The notes under the pieces are model-generated. The model made no database searches. It was not told the DNA's origin and saw nothing but the letters and a program-made list of their open reading frames with translations. A DNA stretch of 64,000 nucleotides, taken from Paraburkholderia oxyphila NBRC 105797. GTDB taxonomy: Bacteria; Pseudomonadota; Gammaproteobacteria; Burkholderiales; Burkholderiaceae. Location of the stretch: NCBI RefSeq assembly GCF_000685075.1, contig NZ_BAYD01000013.1, forward strand, positions 1-64,000, given 5' to 3'. Positions within the stretch are counted from its first letter, which is position 1. Each line of letters starts with the position of its first letter. Positions 1-7,867 of this stretch are shown in pieces. A program made the position numbers and the translations under genes.

Positions 1-398
1 CGCCTGTTCGATCAGCGCGGCTTCGTCGTCGAAGGGCATCGCCACCAGCACCGGACCGAAGATCTCTTCCTGGCAGATGCGCGAACTATTCTGGAGTCCT
101 TCCAGTATGGTCGGCTGATAGAAGAAGCCGTTTTCGCGATCGTCGCCCACGGGACGCTCGCCGCCGCACAGCAGGCGCCCGCCCTCTTCCAGACCAATCG
201 CCACGTAGCGCTCCACCGACTCGCGATGCTTCGCCGTGATGAGCGGACCCATCTGCGTATCGGGCCGCGACGGGTCGCCCACGCGCAGCTTGCGCGCGCC
301 TTCCACGAGCCGCTTCATGAACGCGTCGTAAATCGAGCGCTGCACGAACAACCGCGATCCGGCGATACACGAGAGCGCGCCAACGCACCCGATACGAT
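1..398 (-). pseudogene. Aldehyde dehydrogenase fragment (runs off the left edge)
   Basis: The minus-strand reading frame starts abruptly at the catalytic-cysteine segment (SCIAGSRLFVQ) and continues through typical ALDH C-terminal blocks: MGPLIT, a GG turn, FYQPTILEG and EEIFGPV. Everything upstream of the cysteine (Rossmann NAD domain and catalytic Glu) is missing: the frame breaks near position 398 and runs into an unrelated SDR tail. The sequence fits an NAD-dependent aldehyde dehydrogenase of the broad ALDH superfamily; the substrate cannot be told. The fragment reaches the window edge, so its 3' end is not seen. It is most likely a dead remnant, since no start codon or N-terminal domain lies upstream. 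Confidence 0.75.
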
Positions 399-415
399 CG
401 ATGCGCCTGGCAAGG

Positions 416-475
416 TCACAGCTTCAGACCGCCCGAGGCCTCGATGACGGCACCGGTGATATAGCTGGCAGTAGT
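416..475 (-). pseudogene. C-terminal tail of a short-chain dehydrogenase (SDR)
   Basis: About 16 codons ending in TGA read SYITGAVIEASGGLKL, the typical C-terminus of SDR oxidoreductases (YITG...DGG). The upstream codons do not continue the SDR fold, so only the last strand and tail survive. It abuts the ALDH fragment on the same strand and forms a patchwork of decayed genes with it. Confidence 0.6.
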
Positions 476-479
476 AGTC

Positions 480-830
480 GACGAGGTTGATCGCATTCGA
501 CGGCGTGAAGAACACCAGAAGGAGCAGCCGGACCCGCCAGTGCCTCGGCGTACAGATCGACCGGGACGCCATCGACATTCGTGCACACCGACACCTCGCC
601 GCCCCACTCTTCGATCATGCGACGCCCGCCATCTCGATTACCGCTCGGTGTCAGCGCGGGAGTTTCGACAAAACGGCTCTCGACGAGCAGTTGCAGGGCT
701 GCCGCGTGCAGCGCCCGCAGCGCGCCAGGTTCGCAAGCGACTGGGTGCAGATGTCTGAAGCTGGCCTGAGCGTTGTTCGGCCCGCACAGGGTTAACTCGC
801 CACCGCAGCCGACGCTGTGCTTCGGCGGCC
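480..830 (-). pseudogene. Unidentified coding remnant
   Basis: One minus-strand frame is coherent in composition and codon use over about 110 codons. It includes CGGELTLCGPNN, SFRHLHPVACEPGALRALHA, and EEWGGEVSVCTNVDGVPVDLY. It then shifts frame at about 510 into the SDR tail. I do not recognise the family. There is no credible start codon with a ribosome-binding site, and the product is probably dead. Positions 831-1409 show no convincing gene. Confidence 0.35.
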
Positions 831-1409
831 AGCGTCAAAACGGACCCAAAAATTCGAACTCGTTCTGATGGGCTGTCCACTCGTGGTTGAGAGCGAATAC
901 GAATAGGCGCCTTCAGCTTCACGTCGCAACGCGTGGATCTGCTACGCAGTGCGCATTCGGCCGACGTCAAGCCGAGGGCGTGGCGAATAGTCAGTTGTCG
1001 TCTGACCGGACAGGCGGGCGCTCGTGCGGTACCGGCTCCTCTTTATCTGCATCCGGTACAGATGACTCGGTCTGAGGCGTCGCGCCAGGGAGCGGCTTGT
1101 CTCGCGTCCCAGGTGGCTCGACGGATGTTGTGGCGGGGTCTGACGGCATCGTATTCTCCGGATGACTGGGGAAAATCCCCACTACCACAGTAGCACTTAA
1201 CATCCGGCGAGGAGCAGCCGCTCGCCGCATTGCCGGCGCAAGGTAACGTCGAGCCATTCAGATGTCCAGGTTGTCGGACACAGTTCGACGTACCCATCGA
1301 TGGGTAACGCTACGTCTCGCCGGAATAAAATGGACAACGCAAAACGCCGGTTTGCACGCACGCATCGCCTAAAATGCAAGCATGCCCCCGACCTGGGAAG
1401 GAGGCTGCC

Positions 1410-1568
1410 ATGGCCGAGTCGATGACGGGTGTGCTGTTTGGGGTGATTGCGCTGATCATAGCTGCAATATTGGTAACAGAGCACTACAAACGCGCGCATC
1501 ACAGGAATCCCCAATCCCGCTGGCTGGACACGCATCCCGTGCGGGACTGGTTGCACCATAAGCATTGA
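1410..1568 (+). CDS. Small single-pass membrane protein
   Basis: This 52-residue protein starts at an ATG five bases after a strong GGAGG (1400-1404), which decides the start over the ATG at 1374. Residues 6-24 (TGVLFGVIALIIAAILVTE) form one transmembrane helix. A short basic, His-rich tail (HYKRAHHRN, ending HHKH) follows and probably lies in the cytoplasm. A GC-rich hairpin follows 20 bases after the stop. Family and role are unknown; many Burkholderia genomes carry short proteins of this kind. Translation is well supported by the ribosome-binding site, function is not. Confidence 0.6.
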   Translation: MAESMTGVLFGVIALIIAAILVTEHYKRAHHRNPQSRWLDTHPVRDWLHHKH

Positions 1569-1587
1569 TGGCGCAGCCAGAATTAAA

Positions 1588-1608
1588 AGCCCCGCTCAAG
1601 GCGGGGCT
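1588..1608. terminator. GC-rich hairpin, probable terminator
   Basis: AGCCCCGC and GCGGGGCT pair perfectly around a TCAAG loop. The T-run (TTTT AATT) lies on the minus-strand exit side. It would therefore terminate leftward transcripts best, but it also sits just after the small membrane-protein gene. Positions 1609-1972 hold no convincing gene. Confidence 0.5.
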
Positions 1609-1972
1609 GACCTGGCCGGACTGCATTCGGGACTGCGGCTTTGCCAATGGAGATGCGCCTTCAGCTTGCGGCATCCCCGACTGCGATCATCGTGATCGTC
1701 TGCTGATGCCAGTGCAATAGCGTCGAGGGTAGCGGCGGCTACGGGCGCGGGAGGGGTTTTCGTCATGCCATTTCCGGTTCGTTTGCGAAGCCGTGGTGGT
1801 CCGCAGCCGCCAGGCATCTCCGTCGGCAGCGGATCGCCTCCTCGGTGCCTTCTCGGCCGGGTTCGGGCGAGAACTGCCGGTGCGCAGATAGCGCCAAACC
1901 GCGTTCGCGCCAACGATGCAATGCGCCCTGTTCGGGTGCCAGGATCCAAAGACGACCACGCTGGAGACGAAT

Positions 1973-2251
1973 ATGGCCCGCGCTGAAAACACGCACAACG
2001 GCTTTGAATATTCAGTTCAAACGCTCCCGAAACAAGGCGTCGGCGGTGCGGATTTGCAGATATTCGGGTTCCGCGGCTTCGTGCTTATCCCGAACGACAC
2101 CGATGCTCAGCCCGCCACGCAAATTCCGGTTCAATGCCTTGAAGAAGAGGGCTACCGTCACGAAAACTGGGCGCTGGATGCTGCCATTGATGAAGCAAAA
2201 GCCATCATCGACGGCAAGCGCCCACTGAAAGGCCCGACAGCGCTCCGATAA
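1973..2251 (+). CDS. Hypothetical protein, 92 aa
   Basis: The ATG at 1973 follows GGAG (1963-1966) at six bases, so it is preferred to the start 19 codons upstream. The protein begins MARAENTHNGFEYSVQTLP and has mixed alpha/beta composition with no signal peptide or membrane segment. The C-terminal half carries a helix-like run (WALDAAIDEAKAIIDGKRP). Codon use matches the surrounding intact genes, so it is probably expressed, unlike the decayed genes on both sides. I do not recognise the family beyond a small soluble protein. Confidence 0.6.
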   Translation: MARAENTHNGFEYSVQTLPKQGVGGADLQIFGFRGFVLIPNDTDAQPATQIPVQCLEEEGYRHENWALDAAIDEAKAIIDGKRPLKGPTALR

Positions 2252-2255
2252 GAGT

Positions 2256-2695
2256 GGCAGACTTACCGAACGCCGCGCGGCATGCCTGGATGGCCGCGGC
2301 GTGGTGCGCGAATTCGCTCGAATCGACGGAATGGCTGGAACCGCCTTCGAGACGCACCTCGATGTCGGTGACGGGATAGCCTGCCAGCGCTCCGGTTTCG
2401 GCGGCATCGCGCCCCCCTGCTCCACCGCCGGGATGAACTGGCGCGGCACAGCCCCGCCAGTGATTGCGTTTTCGAAGCGCATGCCCGAGCCGCGCGCGCC
2501 GGGGTGCAGCGAAAGAATCACATGGCCGTACTGGCCATGCCCGCCAGTCCGGTGGACAAAACGCCCTTGCTCAGCCGCCACTTCGCGCGTGATGGTTTCC
2601 TTGTAGGCCACGCGCAGCCGCCCCATTTTCGCCGCTACACCGTATTCGCGCTCCAACCTGTCCAGCAAGATTTCGAGGTGACAAAATTGCTTCAG
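2256..2695 (-). pseudogene. fusA: Elongation factor G fragment, frameshifted
   Basis: The minus strand encodes an internal piece of EF-G around domains III-IV: HLEILLDRLEREYGV, then GRLRVAYKETITREV, FVHRTGGHGQYGHV and ENAITGGAVPRQFIPAVEQG. At about 2410 the frame shifts at a run of six C, and the adjacent frame continues with ALAGYPVTDIEVRLEGGSS and VDSSEFAHHAAAIQACRAAF. The GTPase domain and domain V are absent. It is a fragment of a secondary EF-G copy and cannot work in translation. Confidence 0.8.
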
Positions 2696-2867
2696 GAGTC
2701 CGTCGAAGAAGCAATTTTATGCAGAATCTCTTGAAGTGAAATTGTTCTCGTTATGAGCTCGCGGATCGTGCCGGCCTCTTTCGCTCAGCAGGCGTGCGAG
2801 CGGACAGGACTATTCGTAATGTGGGCCTCGCGTCGTGGGCAACGCGCGCTGCGCATGATGATGGCAA

Positions 2868-3527
2868 TCACATGCGCGGCGGATGGTGCCGCACGACGTG
2901 CTCGCGATGCCAGACGACGGCTTCAAGCCGCGAATGAAGATCGAGCTTGTGCAGCAGGTGCTTGACGTGGACCTTGACCGTGCCCACGCTGATATCGAGT
3001 CTGCGCGCAATGGCCTTATTGCACAGGCCCTCGACGAGATAGTCGAGCACCTCCTGCTCGCGCGCCGAGAGATGGGTCTCGCTGGCGTGAAGCGGCCGGT
3101 CGCCCGACAGCGCGTGAACGAGATTGCCGGTCACCGACTCGCTGAGCACCGCGATACCCTCCAACACCTTGCGCAGGCTCAGACACAGTTCCTCGGGCTC
3201 CATGTCCTTCAGCAGATAGCCGTGCGCGCCGGCGCGCAGCGCGGCCACGACATCCCGTTCGCTGTCGGAAACGGTCAGCACAATGATGCGGGCGTCAACG
3301 CCTTTCTCGCGCAGCAGCGCGATCGTCTCGACCCCGCCCATCTCAGGCATGTTGAGGTCGACCAAGATCACGTCCGGCTTAAGGTCGAGCGCAAGTCCGA
3401 CGCCTTCGAGCCCCGACGCCGCTTCTCCGACAACGTGAAAGCCCGCGTTCATCTGGATGAGTTGCGCCACGCCTCGACGGAACAACGCATGGTCGTCGAT
3501 CAGAAGAACGGTGCGGACCGATTCCAT
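2868..3527 (-). CDS. narL: NarL-family response regulator
   Basis: This 219-residue protein matches the size and order of E. coli NarL. The receiver domain comes first (VLLIDDHALFRRGV, phospho-acceptor Asp in DVILVDLNMPEMGG, switch region and a GYLLKDMEPEEL block), then a LuxR-type helix-turn-helix (LSAREQEVLDYLVEGLCNKAIARRL, GTVKVHVKHLLHKL). The ATG at 3527 follows AAAGGA and fits the family N-terminus better than two upstream in-frame ATGs. In NarX-NarL systems a membrane kinase senses nitrate or nitrite. No kinase is visible here, although a broken narK lies 1.3 kb away. The regulator looks intact, so it may be driven by a kinase elsewhere. Confidence 0.85.
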   Translation of the reverse strand: MESVRTVLLIDDHALFRRGVAQLIQMNAGFHVVGEAASGLEGVGLALDLKPDVILVDLNMPEMGGVETIALLREKGVDARIIVLTVSDSERDVVAALRAGAHGYLLKDMEPEELCLSLRKVLEGIAVLSESVTGNLVHALSGDRPLHASETHLSAREQEVLDYLVEGLCNKAIARRLDISVGTVKVHVKHLLHKLDLHSRLEAVVWHREHVVRHHPPRM

Positions 3528-3611
3528 AGTCCTTTCATCATACATAACGATAATACGCCGACGATCCATTGATCGCTTCCATCATAGACCACCGGTGCAA
3601 TCGCGCGGCCG

Positions 3612-3857
3612 TTATGCCGCTTGCCGGTAGCTCATCGCCGGCCGTTCGTCGGGTGGCGGGAAGACCCGCCAGCAGCCGTCGCCGTGCCGGAAGAAGAAGA
3701 GCGCTCGAGGATTGGTCGGATGCGAGACCTCGACGCAGATGAACCGTGTGTTGCCCGCCGCCGTGCGGCCGAACTGCGTCACGTGGGCCGGCACGGCCGG
3801 GGTCGGCGCCAGCCACTTCTCCACCAGCCCTTGCAGGCTTCGTTTCTGCGTGTTCAT
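3612..3857 (-). CDS. Hypothetical protein, 81 aa
   Basis: The ATG at 3857 is preceded by AAGGA at normal spacing (AAGGAAGCAAGCG). The protein starts MNTQKRSLQGLVEKWLAP and contains RFICVEVSHPTNPRALFFFRHGDGCWRVFPP, an alpha helix followed by beta strands, with no signal peptide. It lies 56 bp downstream of another small gene on the same strand, and the two may be co-transcribed. The type is common as an uncharacterised small protein in Burkholderia. No function can be assigned. Confidence 0.6.
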   Translation of the reverse strand: MNTQKRSLQGLVEKWLAPTPAVPAHVTQFGRTAAGNTRFICVEVSHPTNPRALFFFRHGDGCWRVFPPPDERPAMSYRQAA

Positions 3858-3913
3858 CGCTTGCTTCCTTGACTCCGCCTCTCGAACATCCAGCCTGCAC
3901 AGCATCGTGTTGC

Positions 3914-4342
3914 TCACGCGGCCGCCCTGACGAGGTCGTCGGACAGCCCGAACTGGCGCGCGATCGTCAGAAGCCGCTCGCGCCACTCCCACTTGCCGAA
4001 CACGTCGTGGACGTTTTGCAGACAGCTGAGCAGCTCGATTGCGACCGGGTCGTAGACATTGATCCGCGAGCGAAGCAGCGCCCTGCGCAGCGCGGCGATA
4101 CCCACGTCCATGTACGCTGGTATTGCGTCCAATGACTGTTTGCCGATATAGCGAACCGGCACCCCTTCAATCGCCGTCGTGTAATCGGAAGGCTTGATCA
4201 GGCTGCCGACAGGGCATCCTCCGCAGTAGCCACGATATGCGCCGCCACCAAGTGGCAGCAGCGCCGCGCGACCTTGGCAGAAAAGGTGCTGCACTGCGTG
4301 GTCGAAGATCTGCTGATAGGTCAGAAAATCACGGCTTTTCAT
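3914..4342 (-). CDS. Hypothetical protein, 142 aa
   Basis: The start at 4342 follows GGAG at seven bases and gives MKSRDFLTYQQIFDHAVQHL. A Cys/Gly-rich segment near residues 30-45 (CQG, YRGYCGGCPVGSLI) might bind metal. The rest is helical (IAALRRALLRSRINVYDPVAIELLSCLQNVHDVF). No signal peptide is evident. It precedes the 81-residue gene on the same strand and probably heads a two-gene operon. The family is not recognised. Codon use is normal for the replicon, which argues for a live gene. Confidence 0.6.
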   Translation of the reverse strand: MKSRDFLTYQQIFDHAVQHLFCQGRAALLPLGGGAYRGYCGGCPVGSLIKPSDYTTAIEGVPVRYIGKQSLDAIPAYMDVGIAALRRALLRSRINVYDPVAIELLSCLQNVHDVFGKWEWRERLLTIARQFGLSDDLVRAAA

Positions 4343-4592
4343 GATGCTGCTCCGCCAAATCTGTCGTCGATTCGTGTCTCTAGTATGGCGGGTCGACAGC
4401 GCCTTGAAATCCGCCAGAGGGGGCTCCCCCTTTTGGGGTATTGGGAGCAATCAACCCAGAAAGCCACGACGGATTTGACGCTTACCGGTAGATTTGCTCG
4501 CGCGAGGACCGTTTGTCTGGCACTTCGTTATCAAACAATTCACCCCAATGCGTACAGTGCTCCCGTGCGACGCGTCGCTCACGCACGAGGAC

Positions 4593-4868
4593 ATGACGCG
4601 ATACCGGCAATTCCCCACCGATCCCCAGCCCAACTCGACGTGGATCACCGAAAACGGTGCCCGCTATTCGATGGACGATCCGCGCTGGCGACCGTTCGCG
4701 CGCCGGCTAGAGCCGGGCAGCATCAAGCAGGCCGTCGTCATCATTGACGGCAGAATCGCGGAGCGGCTGCTTTTTCCATATCGACATAAATGTAGGACTG
4801 GAGATTGCATCCGATTCAAAAAGTTGATCCCTTTTATTATTTTAAAATTCTGTGCGAAGGTCCCGTGA
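4593..4868 (+). CDS. Possible small ORF
   Basis: The frame opens at an ATG shortly after GAGG (spacing only two bases) and contains a protein-like stretch, PTDPQPNSTWITENGARYSM then DPRWRPFARRLEPGSIKQAVV. The last 25 codons enter AT-rich DNA and look non-coding, so the gene may be truncated. No family is recognised. It could equally be a remnant, and the start is uncertain (an in-frame ATG at 4548 is possible). Confidence 0.3.
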   Translation: MTRYRQFPTDPQPNSTWITENGARYSMDDPRWRPFARRLEPGSIKQAVVIIDGRIAERLLFPYRHKCRTGDCIRFKKLIPFIILKFCAKVP

Positions 4869-4872
4869 GACG

Positions 4873-5124
4873 CGCAGCTGATCGAAATGGTCGCACATCG
4901 GACCGACGCTCAGTCGTGCCAAGATCGTCGCGGCTACCGATGCGGTGTTGATGTTCGCGAATTCAGCCGGGCTCAGGTGAAATTCCTTCGCAAACAATGG
5001 CATTAATGGCGCACACGCGAACCACGCGAAGAAACAAACGAAGAACGCGATCCATCGAAGTTGAAACGCGCATGGGGACCGTGCGCAAACTGAAAATATC
5101 GATGCGGGTGGCTTTGCCTGGCAT
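4873..5124 (-). pseudogene. narK: Nitrate/nitrite transporter NarK N-terminal fragment
   Basis: The N-terminus of a NarK-type MFS transporter can be read in two frames. The first has GKATRIDIFSLRTVPMR; after a frameshift near 5070 the other continues FQLRWIAFFVCFFAWFACAP, LMPLFAKEFHLSPAEFANIN and ATILARLSVGPMCD. This covers transmembrane helix 1 and most of helix 2. Homology then ends in AT-rich DNA, so about ten helices are missing. With NarL nearby, the region once seems to have carried nitrate-respiration genes that have decayed. Confidence 0.7.
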
Positions 5125-5149
5125 GAGGTGTCTATCATATAAGACGGCG

Positions 5150-5644
5150 TATCCCCGATGCGAATGTTGCTCCCGCCTCCGATCTGGTTTTCCCCAGTGC
5201 GGACGAGGGTATTTAACATCGAAGAATGTTATCGTTTCGATTCGGCTTTCGGGCTCTACAAAATCACCACTTGAAGCAAGGGAGTCGGTTGACCCGATCT
5301 TGTCCTCACGCAGCATGCGGAATTCCTCTGCGCAATTTGTCGGGCATTTCAATCCGGAGCAAACGGTCAAGTTTGGCCGTGCATTGCAGATAACGTCGAC
5401 GGCAAACCAAAGTTATTTGTTCATCGTAAATTCGGACTATCTCCTGCATTAAACGAGTTGCGTCATCGCCAAGGCTCCAGTCATCCGTTGCGTACGCATG
5501 TTCGGCGGCTGCGTCCAACGCAATCGAATTGATGAGCGACTTGTGTTATCAGCGCTTTCCTTCGTGGAAACCGTGCCCTCTGCGGAATCCTTCCGGCCAG
5601 CAAAAGGAAAGGCGTCCGGGCCGCGTTGACATTGAGTGTTCAGG
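5150..5644. other. Gap without a recognisable gene
   Basis: Only short open frames on both strands are present. A minus-strand frame at 5306-5518 has protein-like composition (ATDDWSLGDDATRLMQEIVRIY), but it has no ribosome-binding site and no recognised family. It is treated as spacer or remnant. Confidence 0.4.
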
Positions 5645-6100
5645 TTAATCCGGCAGACCTGATTGACAAGTGCATCGAACAGCGGGGTGAAAGAGCGTCT
5701 CAACCACACTGCCGCCTCCTTCATTCACAACCTCTGCACCTCGCTCCCGAGCATCACCCACGCATTCAAGCAGATACTCGCACTTGCGCTTGTCAGGCAG
5801 CGGCGTGATTACGACATCGGGCTCCCACGGCATGCCTCGCTTAAGGGCATTGACTGCCTCAGCGAAGCGCTTCACAAATTGCTCCGCAATCGACTGGTGC
5901 ACCCAAATCATCTTGATTGCCGTACAGCGCTGCCCGTTAAACGATAGCGCCCCTGCTACGCATTCACGAACGGCAAGGCGCTCAGGGAGCACGATCACGC
6001 CGACCATCAGTTGCTCCATCGCCTCGCTATAGAGCGAAGCAATACAACGATCCTCGTGAGCCGACCGATGCAAATCGAGCGCGCGCCTCAAATGACGCAC
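5645..6100 (-). pseudogene. GapN-like aldehyde dehydrogenase fragment
   Basis: The reading frame contains the catalytic-cysteine block of the NADP-dependent glyceraldehyde-3-phosphate dehydrogenase branch of the ALDH family (GALSFNGQRCTAIKMIWVH), then FVKRFAEAVNALKRGMPWEP and VITPLPDKRKCEYLLECV. The N-terminal NADP-binding domain is absent and the C-terminus diverges at about 5700, leaving roughly a quarter of the enzyme. It is the second ALDH relic in the first 6 kb, and it is clearly not a copy of the one at the left edge (different catalytic block). Not functional as it stands. Confidence 0.7.
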
Positions 6101-6238
6101 GAGCCGCTCACAGAGCGCACGATCGTCGTTCGAAAACGGAGACGCGCTCTCGGGCCGAGTGAGCCGGAGACCCTATAGCGACTGGTCCGTGCCGGAAAAA
6201 TCAATCGCCATGACGTGAAACATGCCGCGCGGCGCACA

Positions 6239-6599
6239 CTACGTCGGGTAATGGCTCGACGCGCGCCATTGTGCTTCCGGGAACAGGTCGCCGTTCGTCA
6301 CGAGCATGCCGACCGGCAACGCTGAAAATGGGCTCAGCGCAAGGTGGGGATTGCGCAGGTCCACGATACGTCGGTCTGCACTGCCGGAGAAAATCACGCT
6401 GCCCTCTTGCAGGGTCGGGGATTGACGAATGAAGGGGTGCTGCGTGTCCCGGTCCCGCACGCTCGGACAACGTGAGTGTGGTACAGGCGTGAAGACTGTC
6501 GCCGAGAAGACGACCCCAGGTGTGATCTGGATGCGCGATTCGGGATTCATGCACCGATCCCGGTGCCAGGCGGCTGGTGCAACTCTCGATATGGATCGC
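6239..6599 (-). pseudogene. Unrecognised coding remnant
   Basis: A minus-strand frame reads protein-like (ITPGVVFSATVFTPVPH; TLQEGSVIFSGSADRRIVDL; SPFSALPVGMLVTNGDLFPE) up to a stop at 6239. It lacks its own start with a ribosome-binding site, and joins the HicB-like fragment out of frame. Family unknown. Confidence 0.3.
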
Positions 6600-6761
6600 C
6601 AGCGAACGCCGGCCTTCAACCAGCGCCTCGCCGGTTCCCTGAAAGTCTGCCTGGCCGCTGAGACCCGGGAATTCGCCAATACCCGTGACCGGATCGAACT
6701 CCACCGCGGCTTCGTTGCCGTTGATCATTCTGGGGCGAATCCACGGCCGGCGATCGGTCAT
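6600..6761 (-). pseudogene. HicB-type antitoxin N-terminal fragment
   Basis: The ATG at 6761 follows AGGG at eight bases. The product starts with MTDRRPWIRPRMINGNEAA and then shows the HicB-like core: VEFDPVTGIGEFPGL, then SGQADFQGTGEALVEG and RRSLAIHIESC. This matches the partial RNase H-like fold of type II HicB antitoxins (FDPE..F.GEF.GL...ADF). The C-terminal DNA-binding helix-turn-helix or RHH part is missing, and the frame runs into unrelated sequence. No HicA toxin is seen. It lies 22 bp downstream of the BrnA-like gene. Confidence 0.5.
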
Positions 6762-6782
6762 GACGAGCACCCTGGGGTTGGA

Positions 6783-6974
6783 TCAGCGTGCGTCGAGTGG
6801 ATGCTCTTGCAGAAACGTCCGAAGGGCTTCGTTCATGCGTGTCTGCCAGCCTTCGCCCGTTGCCCTGAACACTTCGACAATATCCGCGTCGTATCGCATT
6901 GTCAGCTTGACCTTCGGATTTTCGAGCGGTGGCCGGCCCATGCGTTTCGGGGGCGCCGTTTGCGGACTGCTCAT
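6783..6974 (-). CDS. BrnA-like antitoxin (63 aa)
   Basis: The sequence KVKLTMRYDADIVEVFRATG then GEGWQTRMNEALRTFLQEH is the signature of the BrnA/CopG-like family. These are ribbon-helix-helix proteins that normally neutralise the BrnT RNase toxin and repress their own operon. A basic N-terminal arm (PPKRMGRPPLENPK, AT-hook-like GRP) may add DNA contacts. The start lies four bases after the stop of the DUF2442 gene, so the two are translationally linked. No brnT is present. Instead it closes a DUF4160-DUF2442 pair, so it may be the DNA-binding subunit of a composite module. Confidence 0.75.
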   Translation of the reverse strand: MSSPQTAPPKRMGRPPLENPKVKLTMRYDADIVEVFRATGEGWQTRMNEALRTFLQEHPLDAR

Positions 6975-6978
6975 CGCA

Positions 6979-7227
6979 TCAGGCGGCGTCGGCGTGGCGA
7001 TGTGTCATGTCGCCGCGACCCGCAAGCAGACCGTCAACCGAGATGTCCTCGTCGATCTCGTCCCAATGCAGCCCTCCTGCGCTGATCTCGTAATGGAGCC
7101 GCTGCTCGGGCGTTGCGTGCAACAGTCTCGGAAACCAGGCAAGCGGAACGCCGAGCGTGCGCCCGTCTTCCAGCTCGACCCACATCACGAAATCGTCGAA
7201 TCGCAGCTCTCTAGCTGAAGTGCTCAT
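6979..7227 (-). CDS. DUF2442 protein
   Basis: This 82-residue protein has the DUF2442 pattern: LRFDDFVMWVELEDGRTLGV, a central PLAWFPRLLHATPEQRL, and the closing GLHWDEIDEDISVDGLL. DUF2442 proteins are commonly encoded right after DUF4160 proteins, and the pair is predicted to be a toxin-antitoxin module. The gene overlaps the DUF4160 gene by 17 bp and ends four bases before the BrnA-like gene, which indicates one transcript. Its biochemical activity is not established. A Gly-rich start to the tail (LLAGRGD) is unremarkable. Confidence 0.8.
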   Translation of the reverse strand: MSTSARELRFDDFVMWVELEDGRTLGVPLAWFPRLLHATPEQRLHYEISAGGLHWDEIDEDISVDGLLAGRGDMTHRHADAA

Positions 7228-7453
7228 TCCACCTCCTTTCGATCAATTCGCGGTTCTGTTCGACCGCATCCATCAGCAGCGCCTGCTCCTTTGCCGAGAA
7301 CCCTGAACTGCTGGCCACATGCACGTCGGGATAGAGCCAGATCTTCGCCACACTTGAGCCCAGCTGGGCGTGGATGTGAACCGGCTCGCGAGGGTCGCCT
7401 TCGTTCGAATAGAAGAAGAACCGGATACCGTTGTATCGAAAGACGACAGGCAT
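7211..7453 (-). CDS. DUF4160 protein, putative toxin partner
   Basis: The 80-residue product begins MPVVFRYNGIRFFFYSNEGD and contains the DUF4160 hallmark EPVHIHAQLGSSVAKIWLYP, then helices (AKEQALLMDAVEQNRELIERR). DUF4160 proteins pair with DUF2442 proteins in predicted type II toxin-antitoxin loci. The start at 7453 follows an imperfect GGGG at six bases and fits the family. It is the first gene of the three-gene operon, and a perfect 8-bp inverted repeat lies 22 bp upstream, placed to act as the operator. Confidence 0.75.
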   Translation of the reverse strand: MPVVFRYNGIRFFFYSNEGDPREPVHIHAQLGSSVAKIWLYPDVHVASSSGFSAKEQALLMDAVEQNRELIERRWNEHFS

Positions 7454-7474
7454 TGACAACCCCGTTGAGATTGC

Positions 7475-7496
7475 ACTTATTGTACCGTCAATAAGT
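7475..7496 (-). promoter_or_regulatory. Candidate operator of the DUF4160 operon
   Basis: ACTTATTG and CAATAAGT are perfect inverted repeats separated by six bases. On the minus strand a TACAAT hexamer lies inside the repeat and could be a -10 box. Its place directly before the first gene suggests autoregulation, perhaps by the BrnA-like protein. The binding protein is inference. Positions 7497-7867 hold no convincing gene. Confidence 0.5.
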
Positions 7497-7867
7497 CGGC
7501 GCCCAAAGCAGTTTCTGGGTGGGTAGAGGAGCACTGTGTTAGCAGAGTTTCCTGCGTGGGGGCGCTGAAGGCGTCCGGCGCGACAGGGAATCAGGGGCGT
7601 GCCAAGCGGAGCAGCCCTTCTTCTTGTCGCGTGAGAACGACTTCCCGTTTGACCCTGGCGTTGCGAAAGCTGACCGAGTCCATCACGTCCGAACAAGCTC
7701 ACAGAGTGAGCATAGGTGCCGGAAAAACTGGGCGCTAAGCGTAATGCCGTTCATGCTTAACTGAACGGCACGTTTGCATTCGGGGCTCAATGGCCGGGTG
7801 ACGCCGGGCTCCAAAATGGCTTCCACGACGGCCGCCCGGCGCAACCACCGAATGTGTGAAAGCGTGC

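Noticed and set aside
2883..3572. 229-codon frame on the plus strand opposite narL
   Set aside because: It is the antisense shadow of a clear response regulator; no motif or ribosome-binding site.
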